Shown here: positions 1-6,297 of the stretch, piece after piece
Layout of the letters: each line of letters begins with the position of its first letter
Numbering within the stretch: position 1 is the first letter of the stretch
NCBI GenBank assembly: GCA_002291985.1
Contig: DBBB01000159.1
Span: 1 to 6,349 of the forward strand
Length of the DNA: 6,349 nucleotides
DNA from: Firmicutes bacterium UBA995
GTDB lineage: Bacteria; Bacillota; Sulfobacillia; UBA995
Reading direction: 5' to 3'
Made by a program: the position numbers and the translations under genes
Notes under the pieces: generated by a model
Told to the model about the DNA's origin: nothing
What the model saw: the letters and a program-made list of their open reading frames with translations, nothing else
The model's database searches: none

Positions 1-115
1 CAAGCGGCCCCGATCATTGCATTACTTTGCCGCGCGGCCCGCCGATCCTGTCGCGTGCGCCGGTTTTCTCGCCCGGCCCGAGGGGGAAACTAGCCATGCT
101 GACAAGGAGAGAGCC

Positions 116-144
116 TGCTTGGGGATGCTTGGGGATGCTTGGGG
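116..144 (+). repeat. 10-bp tandem repeat, three copies
   Basis: The unit TGCTTGGGGA occurs at 116-125 and 126-135, and its first nine bases recur at 136-144. The array sits 6 nt after an AAGGAG (104-109), in the position where a translation start would be expected for the plus-strand remnant. The unit length is not a multiple of three, so each gain or loss of a copy shifts the reading frame by one base. Confidence 0.9.
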
Positions 145-287
145 CAACAAGGGCCGCTGCCCTGAGTAGGCTCGCTATGACCCTTCAGACCACGTTCAAC
201 GCGCTCCTCGGCAGGCAAGTTGACCTCCCGGCCATGGTGCTGGCGGTCCATGTGACCGGCCTGGCCGCGTCCGTGCTGGTCTCATGA
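119..287 (+). pseudogene. Remnant of a DMT-family (YdcZ/DUF606-like) transporter N-terminus
   Basis: From 177 the frame reads MTLQTTFNALLGRQV, then DLPAMVLAVHVTGLAASVLV, and stops at TGA 285-287. This resembles the first part of DUF606/YdcZ-type drug/metabolite transporters: a short membrane stretch with a Q..xN..LG pattern, followed by a second hydrophobic segment containing a VH..G motif. That resemblance is from memory, without a search. Intact members are roughly 140 residues or longer; here only about 50 are readable, and I see no continuation in any frame after 287 before the aminotransferase gene. The best-spaced starts, TTG at 119 (9 nt after AAGGAG) and ATG at 125, are out of frame and end at TAG 167-169. 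Removing one 10-bp repeat joins them in frame to the transporter-like sequence. The in-frame ATG at 135 lies 25 nt from the Shine-Dalgarno site. It is probably a decayed, truncated gene; a chance ORF cannot be excluded. Confidence 0.45.
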
Positions 288-358
288 TATGGATGACCCG
301 GGAGAGAGGTGACACGGCTCCCAGGTGAAAAGACCGGGTCGGGAACGATGGGCCTGGC

Positions 359-1213
359 CTATATCCCTCCCACTTCCGCCTGCACCAGACCGCGGTAAGC
401 CTCGAGTAAGCGTACGGTCACCGGGCCCGGCCGCCCATCGCCGACCACCCGGCCATCCAGATCTACCACGGGCATGATCTCGGTATGGGTGCCCGTCACG
501 AACAGCTCCTCGGCCCGGGCCGCCTCCACCTGCGAAAAAGATCGCTCGGCATGGGGCAGGTTGAGTTCCTGGGCCAGTTCCAGCACGGCCGCCCGCGTGA
601 CGCCTGCGAGGATCTGATTGGAGCAAGGCGCGGTACGGAGCACCCCGTCGACGACCGCGAAGGCGTTGGCGGCGGTCGCCTCGGTGACCATCCCCTCCCG
701 ATGCAAAAGACATTCGTAGGCGCCGGCCCGCTGGGCACGAGTGCGCAGCATGACATTGGCTACCAGGGCGGTGGTCTTCAGGTGGCACCATTCCCAGCGC
801 ACATCGCCATGGGTGATGGCCTTCACTCCCTCCCGATAGCGTTGCTCGGGATGAGGCCCGACCGCCCGGCAAGTCACGATCAGCGTCGGCCGCAGTCCCG
901 CCGGCGGCACGTGCGCCCGGGCGCCCTGTCCTCTCGTCACCTGCACGTACAGAAGGCCCTGCTCCTCGCCCGATCTGGCCCACAGTCCCTCGAGGAGCGC
1001 ACTCAGCCCCCCGGCGACCTCCGGCTCCGGTATCTCAAGTTCCCCGAGACCCTGGCGCATTCGGACCAGATGGGGCTCGAGCCGGAACAACCGCCCGCGG
1101 TAAGCCCTCACCACCTCGTATACCCCGTCGGCAAACTGCATGCCCCGGTCTTCGATGGATACGGAAGCCTGCTCGATGGGGACTATTCGGCCGTCGACGT
1201 ATGCCAGGCTCAA
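359..1213 (-). CDS. dat: D-amino-acid aminotransferase (class IV PLP enzyme)
   Basis: This is a cytoplasmic fold-type IV PLP enzyme of 284 residues. The family transfers the amino group of a D-amino acid (typically D-Ala) to 2-oxoglutarate, giving pyruvate and D-Glu. The sequence fits the Bacillus D-amino-acid aminotransferase closely in length and spacing. Lys146 (in HLKTT) corresponds to the PLP lysine, Glu178 (MVTEAT) to the residue contacting the pyridine nitrogen, and Tyr32 (DGVYEV), Arg99 and His101 (RGQGARAH) to the trio that binds the substrate carboxylate. The RxH pair separates D-specific enzymes from branched-chain aminotransferases and ADC lyase. GVTR at 204-207 matches the phosphate-binding loop. 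The serine run after the Glu in the Bacillus enzyme is TAA here. The start is TTG, because the next Met (25) lies inside the conserved core; AAGGAGG lies 11 nt upstream. It is the last gene of the operon, 21 nt after the peptidase stop. Confidence 0.88.
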   Translation of the reverse strand: MSLAYVDGRIVPIEQASVSIEDRGMQFADGVYEVVRAYRGRLFRLEPHLVRMRQGLGELEIPEPEVAGGLSALLEGLWARSGEEQGLLYVQVTRGQGARAHVPPAGLRPTLIVTCRAVGPHPEQRYREGVKAITHGDVRWEWCHLKTTALVANVMLRTRAQRAGAYECLLHREGMVTEATAANAFAVVDGVLRTAPCSNQILAGVTRAAVLELAQELNLPHAERSFSQVEAARAEELFVTGTHTEIMPVVDLDGRVVGDGRPGPVTVRLLEAYRGLVQAEVGGI

Positions 1214-1224
1214 CTTCCCTTCCC

Positions 1225-1231
1225 CCTCCTT
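1225..1231 (-). promoter_or_regulatory. Ribosome binding site fixing the TTG start of dat
   Basis: The minus strand reads AAGGAGG here, 11 nt before the TTG at 1213-1211. It lies wholly within the 21-nt gap after the peptidase stop codon (TAG at 1237-1235). The strong site supports TTG as a real start codon. Confidence 0.75.
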
Positions 1232-1234
1232 CCG

Positions 1235-2575
1235 CTAGCGGCAGATGAAGTCCGTCACCACGTCCCAGAGTACCCTCAAACCGAACTCGAGGCTCCGTAC
1301 GCCCACCCGTTCATCGTGTCCGTGGATAGACCGAACGTCCTCCCCCGGCAAAAGAGGGCAGAAACCATAGGCCACCACTCCCCGGGGCCGCAGGAAACGC
1401 GAGTCGGTCGCGCCCGGTACGAGGTAAGGTATGGCGTGGGCCTCGGGGGCATGACGCGCAATCGCCCGTCGTATGGCCGCCGCCAGTTCGGTATCCACCG
1501 GCGATTCCGTGGGCTGCCCTTTCATCCCCAGTTCGATCTCTACCCCCGGGCATTCCGCCAGCACGGCCTCAAGCTGGCCGCGCAGGGTCTCGGGGGTCTG
1601 GCCGGGCAAGATCCGGCAGTCTACCTGCGCCTCGGCCACGGAAGGTATCACGTTGGTCTTCTCGCCCGCCCGCAGGATGGTCGGGGTGGCCGTGTTGTGC
1701 AGCATCGCTCGGACCATGGCCCCCAGGTGGTCATCGCCCAGGCCGTCCAAAACCCGGTCGGCCTGGTTCGGGTCGAGCAAGTTCCTCAGCATGCCGGCCA
1801 TCGGCGCCGCCTGGGTGGCCGCCAGCCCTTCCACGAACAGGTGGACGGTGGTCGTAAGCTGGAAGGGGAGTCGGGCGCGGCCAATGCGGGCCACCGCCTC
1901 CGCCAGCCGGATCACGGCGTTGTCCGCGGACGGGATGGAGGCATGACCGGGTTGACCTCGGACTCTCAAGGTCATCCAGCACGGGCTCTTCTCGCCGGCC
2001 TGGAAAGGGTAGTAGGTCACGCCTCCCAGCACCAGGCCGAAGCCGCCTCCCTCGTTCAGGCACCACCCGCAGCGCATCAGATCAGGACGGTTCTCCTCCA
2101 GCCAGCGAACCCCGAGCGTTCCCCCCATCTCCTCGTCGGCGGTGGCCGCGAATACGAGCCCTCTCCGCAGTGCGGGTTGTTCGCGGACGATACGCAGGAA
2201 TATGGTCAGCCACATGGCGGTCAGCTGTTTGGTGTCCAGCGTACCCCGGCCCCATACCTGGCCATCCACGAGTTCGCCCCCAAAGGGATCTCGCCGCCAC
2301 TGCCCGGCCGTGGCCGGCACGACATCCAGGTGGGAAAGCAGGAGTAGCGATTCCGCCGGGTCAGTTCCTGGGGGATCGAGTCTTGCCACCACACTCCCCC
2401 GACCGGGGGCGGGCTCCACCACTTCCGCGCGCACCCCTGTCCCTCCCAGGCGGTCCGCCAGGTACCGGGCGGCGACCGTCTCGTTACCCGGGGGGTTGGT
2501 AGTGTCGAGCCGTACGAGTTCGGTCAGGCAAGCAATCATATCCCCCCGGGCCCTCGCCATCCAGTCCACCGGCAT
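1235..2575 (-). CDS. M20 family metallopeptidase (CPS/ACY1/ArgE-DapE-like)
   Basis: This is a cytoplasmic two-zinc amidohydrolase of 446 residues from the chosen start; the M20 family cleaves dipeptides or N-acyl amino acids. Residue numbers here start at that Met. The motifs appear in order: SHLDVVPA (His82, Asp84; first zinc ligand and its helper), GRGTLDTK (Asp114, bridging ligand), ATADEEMGG (Glu148 catalytic base, Glu149 ligand), NEGGG (Glu175, ligand), the lid/dimerisation-domain signature GQPGHAS (about 207-213), and SIHGHDERV near the end (His418, last ligand). All metal and catalytic residues are present, so it should be active. There is no signal peptide. The HGHDER ending is closest to the carboxypeptidase S/aminoacylase-1 branch, but the substrate cannot be read from sequence. 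Placement between the peptide permeases and dat suggests it acts on an imported peptide or N-acyl amino acid. It could also start 6 nt earlier (see its RBS). Confidence 0.88.
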   Translation of the reverse strand: MPVDWMARARGDMIACLTELVRLDTTNPPGNETVAARYLADRLGGTGVRAEVVEPAPGRGSVVARLDPPGTDPAESLLLLSHLDVVPATAGQWRRDPFGGELVDGQVWGRGTLDTKQLTAMWLTIFLRIVREQPALRRGLVFAATADEEMGGTLGVRWLEENRPDLMRCGWCLNEGGGFGLVLGGVTYYPFQAGEKSPCWMTLRVRGQPGHASIPSADNAVIRLAEAVARIGRARLPFQLTTTVHLFVEGLAATQAAPMAGMLRNLLDPNQADRVLDGLGDDHLGAMVRAMLHNTATPTILRAGEKTNVIPSVAEAQVDCRILPGQTPETLRGQLEAVLAECPGVEIELGMKGQPTESPVDTELAAAIRRAIARHAPEAHAIPYLVPGATDSRFLRPRGVVAYGFCPLLPGEDVRSIHGHDERVGVRSLEFGLRVLWDVVTDFICR

Positions 2576-2588
2576 CGGCATACCTCCT
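2573..2588 (-). promoter_or_regulatory. RBS choosing between two ATGs of the M20 gene
   Basis: AGGAGG lies at 2588-2583 on the minus strand. The first in-frame ATG (2581-2579) is only 1 nt away, too close for normal initiation. The second ATG (2575-2573) has a 7-nt spacer, so translation most likely begins there, two codons later. Confidence 0.75.
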
Positions 2589-2650
2589 GCACCATCGGAC
2601 TGGGGCTTGGTTCTCCTCGATGCGGGGACCTTCCTTCCCCGATGCGAGAC

Positions 2651-2668
2651 CGCGATCCGGGGATCGCG
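2651..2668 (-). repeat. Intercistronic hairpin between dppC-like and M20 genes
   Basis: CGCGATCC (2651-2658) and GGATCGCG (2661-2668) are a perfect 8-bp inverted repeat, forming a 7-bp stem with a 4-nt loop in RNA. It lies about 30 nt after the permease stop codon. No U-run follows on the minus strand, so it is not a normal intrinsic terminator. A CCCCCGGGGG palindrome (2674-2683) sits beside it, between the hairpin and the permease stop. In the gap I also see CGATGCG twice (around 2618 and 2639), but no credible promoter. Confidence 0.6.
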
Positions 2669-2699
2669 ACCGACCCCCGGGGGAAGCCCTTATGCCTTC

Positions 2700-3578
2700 C
2701 TATACTTTCCGCAGCCGCGGATCCAGCGCGTCTCGCAGCCCGTCGCCCAGCAGGTTAAACCCGAGGACCACCGCGAAGATGGCCAAGCCGGGGTAAGCGG
2801 TGAGGTGGGGCGCAACCCGCATGTACAGCCGCCCCCGGCTGAGCATCGTCCCCCACTCAGGGGTGGGCGCCTGGGCGCCCAGCCCCAGGAAGCCCAGCCC
2901 GGCCGCCCACAAGATGGCGGTGGCGATCTGGAAGGTGGACTGGACGATGAGGGGTCCGAGGCAGTTGGGGAGGATGTGCCGGAAAACGATACGCCCGTCG
3001 CCGCCGCCCACGGCCCGCGCCGCTGCAACGTAGCCGATCTCCTTGATGGATAGCACCGACCCCCGGGCCAATCGCACGTAAGTAGGGATAGACGCGATGC
3101 CGATGGCGATCATCACGTTATCCAGACCCACCCCCAGGATGGTGACCACCACGATGGCCAGCAGCGTGCCGGGGAAGGCGAGGATGATATCGACCAGCCG
3201 TTGCACTATCAGGTCGAAACGACCGCCCCAGTAGCCGGACAGGGCGCCGACGGGCACGCCCACGGCTGCGCCGATGGCCATGGCGATCAATCCCAGGGTG
3301 AGGGAGATCCTGGCCCCATGCACCACCCTCGAGAACAGATCGCGCCCCAGTTCATCCCGGCCGAAAGGGTGCTCGCGACTGGGCGCCTCCAAGGCCTGGG
3401 CCAGGGATGCCTGATAGGGGTCAGGGAGCCCCAGCATGGGGGCGAGGGCCGCAGCCAACGAGAAGATGAGGACGACGGCGAGCCCTAGCATGGCTGCCCG
3501 GTTACGGCGCAGGCTTCGAAGGGCGAGCCTGGTGGGGGTGGGAGCAGGAGCTTGCTTGGCCGTCCCGTTTCCCTTCAT
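2700..3578 (-). CDS. Peptide ABC transporter permease, DppC/OppC type
   Basis: This 292-residue inner-membrane protein is the second permease subunit of a dipeptide/oligopeptide/nickel-type ABC importer (BPD_transp_1 family). A basic N-terminus precedes a first membrane helix (about 28-48). Next come the OppC-type N-terminal signature HPFGRDELGRD (70-80), a helix at 92-117, and further helices around 131-150, 153-168, 204-225 and 262-280. The EAA loop that docks on the ATPases is readable at about 180-205 (EIGYVAAARAVGG through ILPN). The family signature LGLGAQAPTPEWG (231-243) follows. Length is normal and no disruption is seen. It overlaps the upstream permease gene by 4 bases (ATGA), with GGAGG 6 nt before its ATG, so the two subunits are probably translationally coupled. 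The transported ligand cannot be fixed from the permease; peptide is the usual family role. Confidence 0.93.
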   Translation of the reverse strand: MKGNGTAKQAPAPTPTRLALRSLRRNRAAMLGLAVVLIFSLAAALAPMLGLPDPYQASLAQALEAPSREHPFGRDELGRDLFSRVVHGARISLTLGLIAMAIGAAVGVPVGALSGYWGGRFDLIVQRLVDIILAFPGTLLAIVVVTILGVGLDNVMIAIGIASIPTYVRLARGSVLSIKEIGYVAAARAVGGGDGRIVFRHILPNCLGPLIVQSTFQIATAILWAAGLGFLGLGAQAPTPEWGTMLSRGRLYMRVAPHLTAYPGLAIFAVVLGFNLLGDGLRDALDPRLRKV

Positions 3579-3589
3579 GACTCTCCTCC
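3575..3589 (-). promoter_or_regulatory. ATGA stop/start overlap with RBS, permease coupling
   Basis: On the minus strand GGAGG (3589-3585) is followed after 6 nt by ATGA (3578-3575), where the dppC-like start ATG and the dppB-like stop TGA overlap. This favours 1:1 translation of the two permease subunits. Confidence 0.85.
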
Positions 3590-4513
3590 GCGCGACACGT
3601 AGCGGATCCGGGGGTCAAGGTGGACGTACAGCAGGTCCACGGCGAGGTTGACCGCCACGAAGGTGACGGTCAGGAGGAGGACGCCTCCCTGGATCACCGG
3701 GTAGTCCCGGGCGAGAATCGCGCCCACCAGCAGCCTGCCCAGCCCCGGCCAGGCGAACACCGTCTCGGTGAGCACGGCGCCGCCCAACAAGGTGCCGACC
3801 TGAAGCCCCACTATGGTCACCACCGGTATCATGGCATTCTTCAGCGCATGCCGGTACACCACCACCCGCTCGGCCAGTCCCTTGGAGCGGGCGGTGACGA
3901 TGAAGTCCTGCCTCAGCACCTCCAGCATGCTCGACCGGGTCATGCGCGCCACGATCCCCGCCGATGCGGCTCCCAGCGTCAACGCGGGAAGGACCAGGTG
4001 GGTCAATGTGCCTCGACCCGTTGCCGGAAACCATCCCAATTGCACGGAAAACAGCAGTTGCAGCATGAGACCAAGCCAGAACACGGGCATCGCCACACCG
4101 ACCAGCGCCACGACCATGCCCAGGTTGTCCACCGGCGAGTTTCGCCGGGTGGAGGACACGATGCCGGCGGCGACACCCACCGCCGTGGCCACCCCCATGC
4201 TGGCGAGGGTCAACTCGCCCGTGCGGGGGAAGCGCTCGGCAAGCTCCCGGAGGACCGGGCGCCCGCTGAAAGTCGACCGGCCCAGTTCCCCGCGTAATAG
4301 ATCTCCCAGGAACATGCCGTACTGCGCGGGCAGACTCCGGTCCAGCCCGAGGTCCCGCCGTACCTGCTCGATGAACTGGGCGTCGGCGTGAACGCCGGCC
4401 ATGGCCACCGCCGGACAACCGGGGATCAAGCGGATCATGGCGAACACCAGCACCGACACGCCAAACAGGACGGGGATGGCGAGCAACAGCCGCTTCACCA
4501 CGTATTCCCGCAT
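3575..4513 (-). CDS. Peptide ABC transporter permease, DppB/OppB type
   Basis: This 312-residue inner-membrane protein is the first permease subunit of the importer. The N-terminus MREYVVKRLLLAIPVLFGVS is the standard DppB opening with its first helix (about 9-31), followed by an IPG motif. A periplasmic stretch follows, with LGLDRSLPAQY and the GELGRS element (75-80). Helices lie near 103-121, 132-155, 175-190, 229-250 and 277-298. The EAA cytoplasmic loop is at about 202-230 (DFIVTARSKGL through KNAMIP), and TETVFAWPGLGRL (249-261) is a typical late signature. Position 33 is Cys, where many homologues have IPGDP. No strong Shine-Dalgarno is correctly placed: AAGGGGG ends 13 nt before the ATG. 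Together with the upstream hairpin, this suggests lower translation than the binding protein. No other in-frame start occurs upstream. Confidence 0.93.
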   Translation of the reverse strand: MREYVVKRLLLAIPVLFGVSVLVFAMIRLIPGCPAVAMAGVHADAQFIEQVRRDLGLDRSLPAQYGMFLGDLLRGELGRSTFSGRPVLRELAERFPRTGELTLASMGVATAVGVAAGIVSSTRRNSPVDNLGMVVALVGVAMPVFWLGLMLQLLFSVQLGWFPATGRGTLTHLVLPALTLGAASAGIVARMTRSSMLEVLRQDFIVTARSKGLAERVVVYRHALKNAMIPVVTIVGLQVGTLLGGAVLTETVFAWPGLGRLLVGAILARDYPVIQGGVLLLTVTFVAVNLAVDLLYVHLDPRIRYVSRGGES

Positions 4514-4521
4514 CGCGCCAT
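4495..4521 (-). other. Possible eight-codon mini-ORF overlapping the dppB-like start
   Basis: An ATG at 4521-4519 lies 5 nt after the AAGGGGG at 4533-4527, a better spacing than that of the permease ATG at 4513. It encodes MARCGNTW and stops at TGA 4497-4495, inside the permease coding sequence and in another frame. It could be a translated leader that tunes permease initiation, or it may be coincidence; the sequence alone cannot decide. Confidence 0.2.
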
Positions 4522-4578
4522 GCGCACCCCCTTGCCCCGCGAGGACCGCCTTTCGGGATACCGGCCGCCTTTAATTAA

Positions 4579-4620
4579 GGGTCCGACCGGTCGGGCCGGG
4601 CTTGCCCCGCGGTCGGACCC
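4579..4620 (-). repeat. Intercistronic stem-loop after the binding-protein gene
   Basis: GGGTCCGACCG (4579-4589) and CGGTCGGACCC (4610-4620) are perfect 11-bp inverted arms. Inner arms CGGG (4592-4595) and CCCG (4606-4609) can extend the stem past a small internal bulge. In the operon transcript it begins 26 nt after the binding-protein stop and is followed by UUAAUUAAAGG, only a weak U-tract. The likely role is partial termination or protection of the upstream mRNA 3' end, giving more binding protein than permease, as is common in such operons. An 11-bp direct repeat CTTGCCCCGCG occurs at 4601-4611 (loop and right arm) and again at 4531-4541, next to the permease start region. Confidence 0.7.
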
Positions 4621-4646
4621 CGTTTACGGTCTTTCCCAATCTTCCC

Positions 4647-6197
4647 TCACTCGATCCGGGCGTTCCAGGCGAAGATGTTCTCCAGGGGATGGTGGATCAG
4701 ACCCTGGACGTTGGCCCGAACGGCGTTGATCTGGACCTCGTTGTGCAGGAATATCCAGGGGGCAGCCTCCCAGATGACGGCAAGGGCGTCCCGGTACAGT
4801 GTCTGCCGCTGGGCGCGGTCGGGGGTGGTCCGCGCCTGGTCCATCAAGGCATCGGCCAGGTCATTCTTGAAGTAGCTGACGCCCCAGCCGGCCGGCGGCC
4901 ACTGCGACGAATGCAGCAGCGGGAATATGCCGTAGTCGGCATCCAGGGTCACGCAGCCCCAGCCGAGCATGAACATCTGGTGCTTGGCGTCCGCCGGCGG
5001 CACCCGCAGGAAGGCCAGGTAAGCCGCCCACTCCATGGTGACCAACTCGACCTCCACCCCGACTTCCCGGAGCATGCCCTGGATGGCCTCGACGATGGTG
5101 ACGTCCATCATGTAGCGGCCGGTGGGGTGGTGCAGGGTGGCCTTGAACCCCCGGGGAATGCCGGCTTCGGCAAGCAATTGGCGGGCCCGGGCCGGGTCAT
5201 AGGGGTAGGGCCCCACCGTATGGTAACCGAAGACTGCGGGGACGACGGGCGCGGTGGATACCGACCCCGCCCCGGCCAGGATGGTATCGACGATCGCCTG
5301 CTTGTCTATGGCGTGGTTGAGCGCCTGGCGCACTCGACGGTCGTTGAAGGGCGGCACCTGGGTGTTGAACCCGATGTAGATGACCCGGACGCTGTTTTCC
5401 TTCACCACCTGGATCTCGGCGTCGCCTTGGAGGCGAGGCACATCCTTGGGCGGGACGCGCATGATGGCGTGCGCCTCACCCGTCTCCAGCATGACCAGGC
5501 GAGAAGCGTCCTCGGGCACAAAGCGGAAGGTGACGGTGTCGATGGTGGGGGCGTCTCCCCAGTAGTCGGGATTGCGCCTGAGGACTATGCGCTCCCCCCG
5601 GGCCCACTCGTCGAAAATGAACGGCCCGGTGCCAACCGGCGCCTCCACCACCGCGTCCGCGGCGAGGGCCCGAACCGATGCCGGGCTGACCATGCCGATG
5701 AACGCATGCGAGAGGTGGGAGGGAAGGGGCGCAAAGGGCGCATTGAGATGAAGGCGCAGAGTGTGCGGATCGGCCGCTTCAACCCGGACGATGCGGTCGA
5801 TCAGGAAACGGAAGGGCGCTCGCTTCGTCGGATCCAGGAACCGTTCGAGGTTGAACTTGGCGGCTTCGGCATCGAAGGGCGTGCCGTCGTGGAACTCCAC
5901 TCCCCGGCGCAGGCGCAGGGTCCACACCAGGTTGTCGGCCGAAGCCTCCCACGACTCCGCAAGACTGGGGCGCAGGCTGCCGTCCACATCGAGATAGATC
6001 AACGTCTCGGTGACGTGCCGCGATACGGTGGCCGCCGGTGAAGACGACATGCGGATGGGATCCAGCGACTCCGGCTCCACGCCCATGGCGATCACCAGAT
6101 CCTGGGCAGGCCGCGCGGGTGCGCGCGGACAACCGCTCAGCGCCAGGGCCGCCACGACCAACATCACCATGCCGGCCAGGAAAAACCTCTTCACCAT
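4647..6197 (-). CDS. Peptide ABC transporter substrate-binding lipoprotein (SBP family 5, DppA/OppA-like)
   Basis: This 516-residue extracytoplasmic lipoprotein should capture the ligand for the importer encoded downstream. The N-terminus has a lipoprotein signal: MVKRFF, a hydrophobic core, then LSGC, with Cys23 as the lipid-modified residue. SBP_bac_5 landmarks follow in order: SLAESWEASADNLVWTLRLR (78-97), FHDGTPFDAE (102-111), GTGPFIFDEW (189-198), RNPDYWGDAP (208-217), FNTQVPPFNDRRVRQALNHA (277-296), and GWGCVTLDADY (412-422). Asp419 falls in the region where DppA holds the peptide amino group with an Asp; that assignment is tentative. Length is normal for the family. An in-frame TTG at 6326 is not the start, because it coincides with the promoter -35 box; ATG 6197 has AAGGGGGA 5 nt upstream and opens the signal peptide. 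Related proteins also bind glutathione, nickel chelates or opines, so peptide is the likeliest but not the only ligand. Confidence 0.93.
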   Translation of the reverse strand: MVKRFFLAGMVMLVVAALALSGCPRAPARPAQDLVIAMGVEPESLDPIRMSSSPAATVSRHVTETLIYLDVDGSLRPSLAESWEASADNLVWTLRLRRGVEFHDGTPFDAEAAKFNLERFLDPTKRAPFRFLIDRIVRVEAADPHTLRLHLNAPFAPLPSHLSHAFIGMVSPASVRALAADAVVEAPVGTGPFIFDEWARGERIVLRRNPDYWGDAPTIDTVTFRFVPEDASRLVMLETGEAHAIMRVPPKDVPRLQGDAEIQVVKENSVRVIYIGFNTQVPPFNDRRVRQALNHAIDKQAIVDTILAGAGSVSTAPVVPAVFGYHTVGPYPYDPARARQLLAEAGIPRGFKATLHHPTGRYMMDVTIVEAIQGMLREVGVEVELVTMEWAAYLAFLRVPPADAKHQMFMLGWGCVTLDADYGIFPLLHSSQWPPAGWGVSYFKNDLADALMDQARTTPDRAQRQTLYRDALAVIWEAAPWIFLHNEVQINAVRANVQGLIHHPLENIFAWNARIE

Positions 6198-6209
6198 CCT
6201 GTCCCCCTT

Positions 6210-6269
6210 CTCGGACCGAGATTGCCCGCCCCGGGCAAGAGGGGTCGCGCGAACATCCCACCGCGACCC
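6210..6269 (-). promoter_or_regulatory. Structured 5' leader of the operon
   Basis: Between the promoter and the binding-protein ATG lie three successive inverted repeats. GGGTCGCG (6242-6249) pairs with CGCGACCC (6262-6269) across a 12-nt loop. TTGCCCG (6222-6228) pairs with CGGGCAA (6232-6238) across 3 nt. CTCGG (6210-6214) and CCGAG (6216-6220) flank a single base and form a near-palindrome ending right before the Shine-Dalgarno site. No U-run follows any of them, and I do not recognise a known riboswitch class. Confidence 0.5.
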
Positions 6270-6297
6270 ACTGCTAGATCCTGGCGAGCTTGAGGCG

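Larger units (their letters stand above)
1..358. other. Region downstream of the operon, no intact gene
   Basis: This stretch lies beyond the stop codon of the aminotransferase. Its first 100 bases show no coding sequence I recognise. Bases 104-287 hold a Shine-Dalgarno-like AAGGAG, a 10-bp tandem repeat and a short transporter-like remnant on the plus strand, all described separately. I looked for a terminator for the minus-strand operon just after its last stop codon. I found only weak pairings (for example GGGAG with CTCCC around 302-330, and a 3-bp stem before TTTT near 326-335), none convincing as an intrinsic terminator. Confidence 0.5.

Noticed and set aside
288..358. Intrinsic terminator for the minus-strand operon
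   Set aside because: Only 3-5 bp stems are visible, with no stable GC stem directly followed by a T-run.
485..2347. Plus-strand open frame of 620 codons
   Set aside because: It runs antisense to the aminotransferase and M20 genes, has no recognisable domain, is rich in Arg, Gly, His and Pro, and reflects the scarcity of stop codons in GC-rich DNA opposite real genes.
2579..2581. First ATG of the M20 gene as the start
   Set aside because: It lies 1 nt from AGGAGG, whereas the ATG two codons later has a normal 7-nt spacer.
4571..4578. TTAATTAA as a -10 element for a separate permease promoter
   Set aside because: No matching -35 box at 16-18 bp was found on the minus strand, and the sequence lies directly after the hairpin, where it fits better as its weak tail.
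4602..6041. Plus-strand open frame of 479 codons
   Set aside because: It is antisense to the well-supported binding-protein gene and has no domain or ribosome binding site; a compositional shadow.
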